64,000 nucleotides of DNA from contig NW_004955429.1 of the NCBI RefSeq assembly GCF_000276665.1, forward strand, positions 3,576,184 through 3,640,183. The letters are read 5' to 3'. The first letter of the stretch is position 1. Every line of letters begins with the position of its first letter. The translations under genes and the position numbers were made by a program. The notes under the pieces were generated by a model. That model did no database searches. It was not told the origin of the DNA and saw only the letters and a program-made list of their open reading frames with translations. Shown one piece after another: positions 57,618 through 64,000 of this stretch. The DNA comes from Chinchilla lanigera. Taxonomy: Eukaryota; Chordata; Mammalia; Rodentia; Chinchillidae.

Positions 57618-59198
57618 ACACATGCAATTATTTTTCAGGTAGGCTTTTTTTCTTCAGATTAATTGACTGATATATTGATCTTATTGGGCTTCTGTGAGAG
57701 AAATATGATCTTAATTATGTTTTCATGAGACACTTTATTCAGCTGAAGGGATTTATTTGGGGCAAAGTCAATTGAATCTTAGATCTTTGCAGTGAGGCTA
57801 AGACTGAATTGGCCCTTTGGCTTACAACATTTTAATTGAAATTTTACCAGTTGGAGTTGAGAAATAAAAAGCGTCCACTTTTTTTTCTGAGTTCATCTCT
57901 TTCTTAAAGCACCTTGTCAGATTCAGCCAATAGTTTACCAGCTCTAAATGCCAACTTTCATCTTTCCCAGTTTTTGTTGGAAGTCATTAAGGACATAGTT
58001 TCTTTTTCAAGTTTATTGCAAGCAACACTCTCATCAAATATTATGCAGCTAAAAATGTCAACTTCTAGTTACAGTTTTCTTGACATTTCTTGACTGGTCC
58101 TCAAGTCAGTGTTGGATTTCTGCTGCTACAGAAGTGTATGGATTTTTGGTACCAATCTTTGTATCAGGCAGCTTTCTTTAGGTTATGGTTAATACAAATA
58201 CCTTGTGTATTTCAGTGAGTTGCAATGAAGAAAGTTTCTGTCTCACTCTTGTTACATTTTGTCTGCAACATTTTACACACTGTGTCTTCTCGCCTGTGTT
58301 GCAGGTTGCAGAAGCCGGTATGACAAGGAACAGAAATATGAATGAACTTAGTCTGAACTCATATTGGGCATAGGAGGTCAGCCAATTTACTGTCTCCTAG
58401 ATTTACATTCTTGTGATAGAGCGTACAGCATGATTAAAACTGCTGCTCAGACAGACATAGTGTGTGCCCCTTTTGATCACATTTCAGTGTTTAAAGCAAG
58501 TCACAGGGGCAATCATATGTTACAGGAAGTGTGTCTGCTGGTGGAAAGTCGCTGTAAGCCACACAGCAATTGGGAGGTATAGGACTTCCAAGGAGGGAAC
58601 AGGAATACAATCTCTTCTGTCCTTCAATGTATATGGTTATCCCCACAGTGGAAATTTCAATAAAATAAAAATCAGGAATCTGAACACTTTCTCTGTTAAA
58701 CCATAAAGGAGTAAGATTAAATAGTAAGTTTATTTTACACTGGAGAAAATAATAGGTGTTTCCTTAGGAAAAGATCGTCTGTAGTATATTGTTCTAAAGA
58801 AAAAAAGTCTCCCCAGATTTACTGAAATTAATACAGAAAGCTGTAACTTTATATGCAGTCTCACAATTAAATTAAAATGAGAAATCTATTTTGACCAAAT
58901 AGAAGGGAAGGAGGCCCAAGAGGAAAGATCTGTGGCTGAGGGCCCAGTAAATACTGGATGTGCAGGTGAATTAGTTAAGTTCAGCTTCATGTGCCAAAAC
59001 AAAGTAAAGCACTTTTAAAAACAAAAGTTCAGTTTTCTCTCACGGATTCTAAATCGTTAGGAAAGTAGTTCAGGAGTGGTATGATGATAAGGGACCAGTA
59101 TCCTTCTGTTTTGTTTCCTGTTACCTTCAATGTGCAGATTTCATATCAAGATACAGCACTGCTATTAGAACTGCAGTTGCCAGGAACAAACAGAGGTA
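57618..59198. other. Unassigned stretch, with a weak terminal-exon-like site
   Basis: At 58305 a good acceptor (cttctcgcctgtgttgcag) leads into a short open frame ending at a stop at 58371-58373, with AATAAA hexamers near 58659-58668. This resembles a 3' terminal exon but the coding part is only 22 codons. Elsewhere nothing is recognised. Confidence 0.3.
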
Positions 59199-59214
59199 GA
59201 ATAACAGATACCTT

Positions 59215-59339
59215 AGGGCTGGAGATTTAGCTCACGGGCAAAGCGTCTGCCTGGCAAGCGCAAGGTCGTGAGTTCGGTTTCCGGTACCGGAGAAAAACCA
59301 AAAAAAAAAAAAATAAATAAAAAAACAAAAAAAAAAACC
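59215..59339 (+). mobile_element. ID-like tRNA-derived SINE, well preserved
   Basis: It has an A-box-like 'ttagctcacggg' (59227-59238), a B-box-like 'gtgagttcggtttcc' (about 59268-59282) and an A-rich tail of about 45 bp. Imperfect flanking repeats gaataacagatacctt (59199-59214) and gagtaatagatatctt (59340-59355) differ at three positions. The head is nearly identical to the minus-strand copies at 12653 and 44386. Confidence 0.9.
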
Positions 59340-59699
59340 GAGTAATAGATATCTTGATCACCTTTAAGGGCAGTTCCTGGAAGTTACATAAACATTTCTG
59401 CTTATATCTTATTTAACAGAGCTTAGTCATTTTTTGGTTACACCTCACAGCAAAAGAGACTGTTTAATATAGTTTATGTTAGTCCTCTATGTCCAGCTAA
59501 AATGCCAGGATTAAATTAGCAAGAAGTAGAAAATAACAGTGGATTTACCTACAGGCCCTGTCAATACAGTTAAATGCAAACACAGGAAATATAATTCAAA
59601 ACTTCAAATCATTTAAAACTAAAAGGAACTAATTGATTTTTCATTTTATAGCATGGTTTTTTTCATGTTAATAGCAGCTATTACTTGAGGATGAAATTA

Positions 59700-59830
59700 G
59701 AATTTCTTGTTGCTGGAATCGCCCCAGCTGCCCGAAGCCTGGGTTTGGAGTGTAGGACTGGCGCCGCCAGTGGGAGGTAGCACAACCCTCATTGCGCCTA
59801 GTAACACTGAAGTCATTGTCTGAGATAGAC
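59700..59830. other. Small CpG-bearing patch
   Basis: Within AT-rich DNA, 'gaatcgccccagctgcccga', 'gactggcgccgccagtggga' and 'ctcattgcgcctagtaacac' contain at least six CpG dinucleotides in about 100 bp. No repeat or gene is recognised. It is too short to call a CpG island. Confidence 0.5.
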
Positions 59831-60915
59831 TCAACCTACTGGCCTCCTAGAGCTTGAACACAAGACAGAGCATATGGGTTTCAGCTGGGTCCTTTCCTAT
59901 GATTGTCAAATCAAGTTTTTGCTTAACGTTGGCCGTGCCACCTTCTGTTCTTGCCATTAGCTGTACTCCTGCTGTCCGCCATCCTATTCTTAGATACCCA
60001 TCTGCTTTATGGAAAAGGACAAACTACCTGCACCTGAATCCTGCTCATTCACAGCTGTCTTCTGGAAGAAGCCATGAAGTTCAGTGTCAGCTCAGTATCT
60101 CTCTGATATGCACGCTAGTCTAAGTATGGCATTATATGCATTCTGGTTTCAAGCCAAATAGTTCAGAAGCTTGGGATTCATTAATTTCAGTTGGAAACAA
60201 AAATGGAATTTCAAGAAAAATAAAACTTTCACTGTAAATTTAATCTCCTTATATAAGCTGCCTGCTACAAATATTTTCCTTTTCTTTAGGGAGAGCCAAA
60301 CTCATTGCTTATGCAGTGCAAGCTCACAGTGGATCATCCTTGTTCCATTCCCAATATTTTATGTTTTTTTTTAAATCAAAGAATAGTAAGAATTTCTTAA
60401 GTTAAGCAGAGATTACACAACAGCAGGAAATATACCGTGAAATATAATGCAAAGGGACCCATCAGGTATTTGTGTGACTTGGGAAAAAAGTTGTCTTTTT
60501 AGTGTACAGAGAAGCAATGGGATATAATAATATTCATGCAATGAGCCAAGTTTCAGGAAAACGAAATCAATTTTAAATTGGTGTTATATTTTTCATGTTT
60601 AAATATAGTAGGAAAATTGCTAACAATAAGGTGAAGAAATAAAAATGTAATGTGTGGTTTGTGTTATTTAGGCTATTTCTTTTTAGTGTATGCACTGCTG
60701 AAGTGAGCACTATTTAGGCTATTTCTGATTATTAACAATGTTCTCTTCTCCAATTTGGCATTAAATGAATCACCAGAATAGAATATGGTTTGGCAGGGTA
60801 AGCATTTGTCATACAAAATTGACTTTCTCTGGCTTAATTATCCATAAAATTTACTACATAAAGTTACATACCTATGATATTTGATTCTATTCACCTTTAC
60901 GATTATAAAGAACTT

Positions 60916-60997
60916 GGGCTGGGAATGTAGCTCAGCGGCCCAAGCGCTTGCCTAGCAATTGCAAGGTCCTGAGTTCGACTCCCAGTACCAAAAATAA
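60916..60997 (+). mobile_element. ID-like tRNA-derived SINE, second subfamily
   Basis: It reads 'gggctgggaatgtagctcag', 'cggcccaagcgcttgcctag' and 'gagttcgactcccagtacca', with an intact A-box (60927-60939) and B-box (60971-60983). The flanks gattataaagaactt (60901-60915) and gattataaataactt (60998-61012) differ once in 15. The head differs from the 59215 copy at several diagnostic places (gaatgtag for agatttag, ctagcaa for ctggcaa). Confidence 0.93.
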
Positions 60998-61434
60998 GAT
61001 TATAAATAACTTCATTTAAAACAGTTTTCCAACAACATCTTGCCCCAGTTTTCAATGGTACATGAAGGGTATTCACAGCCACTTCAGCTTGAAAATGCAG
61101 AACTGTCATAGTGAGAGACTAAGCAAAGAACAGGATCCAGAAAGAAAATTTCTCCGGCTTCTTCTGATTCAGATCCGACTGTAGCTTCCTTTTACTTTTT
61201 GAAATAAATTTCTCAGAATTTTCCCCTGAGAATTTCGGGAAACTATAAATATATCTTTGTACAAAGTACATCCAAAATAAAGGGGCTTGAAGACTGTTCA
61301 CACTGTGCCCCTTTCCATATGTGTGACTTCTTTCCCTAGCTGATTTTAAACGTGTCAGGTGTTCACTAGGTGGGAAGTGGTTGCTTAGCTCTATTCATTC
61401 TAGCCAAGCAATTTAATTCAAAGTGAAAGCACTT

Positions 61435-61455
61435 AGACAGACAGACAGACAGACA

Positions 61456-61501
<46 letters not shown>
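61435..61501. repeat. (AGAC)n(AC)n compound microsatellite
   Basis: About six AGAC units are followed by about 21 AC units. The minus-strand frame over it is a valine/cysteine artefact of the repeat. Confidence 0.97.
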
Positions 61502-61503
<2 letters not shown>

Positions 61504-61529
61504 GTTAGTCGTACAACTGCAGGGTCCTG

Positions 61530-61660
61530 AGATATCATCTAATTTAAACCTCTTTTCATTGAGGTAAGAAAGGTAAACACAGGAAGAAATTTTCCCAATA
61601 CTACATACCTGCTGACACATTTCAGAATCAGACCTTGGACTTCTTGCTTTTCCACCCACT
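61530..61660 (+). repeat. MIR-like fragment
   Basis: 'tcattgaggtaagaaaggta', 'aacacaggaagaaattttcc' and 'atttcagaatcagaccttgg' follow the order of the MIR 3' half, at high divergence. Confidence 0.5.
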
Positions 61661-64000
61661 GCTCCATTCTGGCACTATTTACCATTCTGTGCATGTTATA
61701 AAAGAGCTATGCAGTATCTTCCAAATTCCACATGGCTTTTAAAAATGTGTCTTTACAGTATTTGGTTCTATACACTTTTACATGGTTTGCATATGTTTTC
61801 AAACTTAATCATTGAAAGACACAGAGAGGGAATGAAAGCAAATGGGTGCAAAGAGCAGGAGAAGAGTGACTTGCTCTGGCTCTCCTGTGCCTCATGGGTT
61901 GCCAGTCGTTGGGAAGAGTGCATGGCTTCAACTAACTGCACAGGCTGGGCGGAGCCAGAGTAGAGAAACACATGATTCTCCTGCCTCTTACCTAGGAGAG
62001 GTATAAGGGTCAGTGTCTGTGTGTGCTTGGGTAACAGTCTTTCTTAGCTTTCCAATGCTCCAGATAAAGGTTCTAGGACAACTCGCTGACTCTTATTCAG
62101 ATGGTTCTGAAACTGAGTTTTTGAACGCGGTCATCTTGAGCATCTTTATTTATAGTTTCCTCACTGGTAACAAAGTAGTTCCTTTACGGGCCATCCTTTG
62201 ACTCTGACCCAACCCTTATTTATTTACACTCTTCTGATACTGATTTTGGTCTGAGTAACATCAGTAATCCCAGTTCTGCGATTTGTTGCATATAACAATT
62301 ATTAGAAGTAGCAAAGGGATAAATTCATGAGTTAAATTATTTGCCATATATGCCTATAGCTACTAATCTTTAACATGTAAAGGGAAGAAAATATTTTTGT
62401 TACCTTTCAATATCGGCACTATATATATATTTTCCCAATCACTAACAATGTACATATGTGTATATACATTTACATGTATCTTATATGTTTTGGTTCACAC
62501 ATGGAACACTTTTATGCACAGATAAAGTGATTACTTCTATATAATCTATGTAACCCAAATCATGAACATGGATAGGATATTCAAAAGTGAGTCAAATATC
62601 AATATTTATTCAAGCTAAAGATTTCATTTCTGAGAAACTTGGCAGTCTAGCACGAGAATCTATCTTTATGTGGGTATTTTATACAGAGCTCGCCAATACC
62701 TTATTTTCCAAGAAGTATTCAAATAACTAGAAGCAAGTTCTTATAGCCTCATTAAAAACTTCTTACTTTTTATGACATATGGGAATATCTTTTATAGCTC
62801 TGAAAAAATGGGCCATGGTCTGAATTTTAGGCATCTTTTTTCCTACTGATGGCAAATCAGTACTTACGTTATGAAACTGGAGAGTTAGAATTAATGTGAT
62901 TTAGTCATAATCCATGGATTTTCCAGGATTCACAAAAATTTCCATGGAGCATCACTTAATTCTTCAGTCTTAGAAGTTTGGCAAGGATTTCTCTTTCTCT
63001 TCAAATGTACTTTGTTGACTAGTAGTCAACAATTACAATTTGGCGACTATGTATTGAACTCAAGGAAAAGCACATAGTTTGAGATTGAGGATATATCAAT
63101 GAATGAAAGAAACTGGCTGTCAAGAAGCTCTCACTCTAGAGCTGATACAGAGAAGTGTGAAAGTAGATTGCAAATTGGTCAGTAAGAATCTTAAGCCGTT
63201 TCTCAAGTGAGCTCAGAGGTGACAGGAATCCGTTTGACGTGGGACACTGGGAAAGGTTCCACACAGGAAACAGGCATTGGTACCAAACCCCAGTTGCCTG
63301 GCATAGCCCATTTTACACTGTTATCCAGGTGTGAATTTTAATACTGCACTTTTACTCTCAAAAGTTTTTTTTTGTACAGGAAAGTATATTATCACTCTAG
63401 TATTGAAACGGACATAAGGTGATGGTGAGAAGGAGGGAAAGAATTTGAGGTGCATTAAAGAGCTAATACAAAAGGCACGGAAGAATAAAATCCCGGGGTA
63501 TGTCTGGGGAAAACTATAATATTTCTATCATGTGTACAAAAGAGGATATTTTTCCCTTTTCTATTGCTGGTTGAATTGAAATTGGAGCATGTTCTTCAAG
63601 CACTGTCATGAGTCTTTTATTTGTATGTAATTTATTTTTCTTTCTAAGATTGTGAGTACTGGGCCGCACAGACATTTTCCTATTTAGCTCTCATTTTCCA
63701 TTTTCATTTGATCAGATTGTTCTGTTTCTGGCAATGTACTATTTCCACATCACAGGAAAAGAGAGGGAAATTATGAACCGATTCATGCATTTCATTATCT
63801 GCCTTCTAACCAGTTAACACGGAATTAGACATACAATGGGCTTGAACTTGGCTCTTGTGCTTTCCTAGAAATAAATGTTTGAGGAAAAAATAGTCAAAAT
63901 TAGAAAGACATTATTTCTGTCTTTGTAACTATTCAGGAGAAAAGAATGGATTAAATGGAAATAAAGAAAATCTTAACTAACTTGCAGTATTTCAGAGCAA
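61661..64000. other. Unassigned AT-rich end of the window
   Basis: Apart from the L2-like piece, I see no repeat consensus, RNA gene or coding frame; the longest open frame is 84 codons and starts inside unremarkable DNA. Confidence 0.5.
63040..63270 (+). repeat. L2-type LINE fragment
   Basis: 'actatgtattgaactcaagg', 'gatatatcaatgaatgaaag', 'gctgtcaagaagctctcact' and 'gggacactgggaaaggttcc' follow the order of a known L2-like 3' region. Strongly diverged. Confidence 0.5.

Noticed and set aside
60290..60385. Phase-0 exon-like frame with donor-like gtaaga
   Set aside because: The signals are reasonable but the frame is low-complexity at its end (poly-T) and nothing links it to the other candidate exons except phase.
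60916..60997. Possible functional tRNA gene
   Set aside because: It has tRNA-like A and B boxes, but the flanking target-site duplication and the 'cccagtacca' end followed by an A-rich tail show a SINE; the cloverleaf is not intact by eye.
1..64000. CRISPR array, operon, prophage or other bacterial system
   Set aside because: Repeat content, lack of dense coding and the presence of mammalian SINEs, LINEs and LTRs exclude a prokaryotic origin; no regularly spaced repeats with unique spacers were seen.

Overview
The window is ordinary rodent nuclear DNA and I see no prokaryotic, organellar or plasmid feature in it. The rodent call rests on four repeat types: 7SL-derived B1-like SINEs, tRNA-derived ID-like SINEs, composite B1+ID SINEs, and many solo LTRs of the ORR1/MT/MST (MaLR) kind. 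Mammal-wide MIR and L2 relics and a L1 with 5'-truncated relatives sit among them. The ID-like consensus differs from mouse/rat, squirrel and kangaroo-rat forms as I remember them. A beaver-like or other non-murid rodent is my guess, with low confidence. A run of exactly 100 N (47265-47364) marks an assembly gap.

No complete protein-coding gene is visible. Base composition is AT-rich and open frames are short; most fall in repeats. The best coding hint is a pair of exon-like segments on the + strand: 3549-3720 (or 3608-3720) and 31351-31439. Each has an acceptor and a donor, and they join in a compatible phase without a stop. If real, most of the window is intron of an unrecognised gene.

Layout. 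1-9 kb: solo LTR pieces (0.4, 2.8, 5.5, 6.3, 7.1 kb), a MIR at 3.8 kb, and a unique stretch at 8.0-9.1 kb that may be a conserved non-coding element. 9-21 kb: mostly unassigned DNA with minus-strand MaLR LTRs (11.7, 13.5, 16.0, 17.1 kb), ID-like SINEs (12.7, 17.4, 18.5 kb) and an LTR carrying a (TG)n (14.2 kb). An E-box/MEF2 cluster lies next to an acceptor-like site at 15.0-15.35 kb. 21.8-25.5 kb: the largest L1 copy, with a small tandem array upstream of ORF2 sequence. 29-34.1 kb: a composite SINE whose tail grew into a long GGAA tract, two dispersed local duplications, and an LTR-like unit with internal tandem repeats. That unit was later interrupted by a 5'-truncated L1 with a perfect 18-bp target-site duplication. 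39-44 kb: a decayed ERVL-type endogenous retrovirus on the minus strand, recognisable from reverse-transcriptase remnants. 44-64 kb: SINEs, solo LTRs, a split composite SINE at 54 kb, two comparatively well-kept ID-like SINEs (59.2 and 60.9 kb), and MIR/L2 relics.

The most informative content is the order of insertions: SINE into LTR at 17.4 kb, LTR into SINE at 54 kb, L1 into LTR at 33.4 kb. I found nothing that amounts to a new multi-gene system. Repeat family names come from recall of consensus features, not from a database search.
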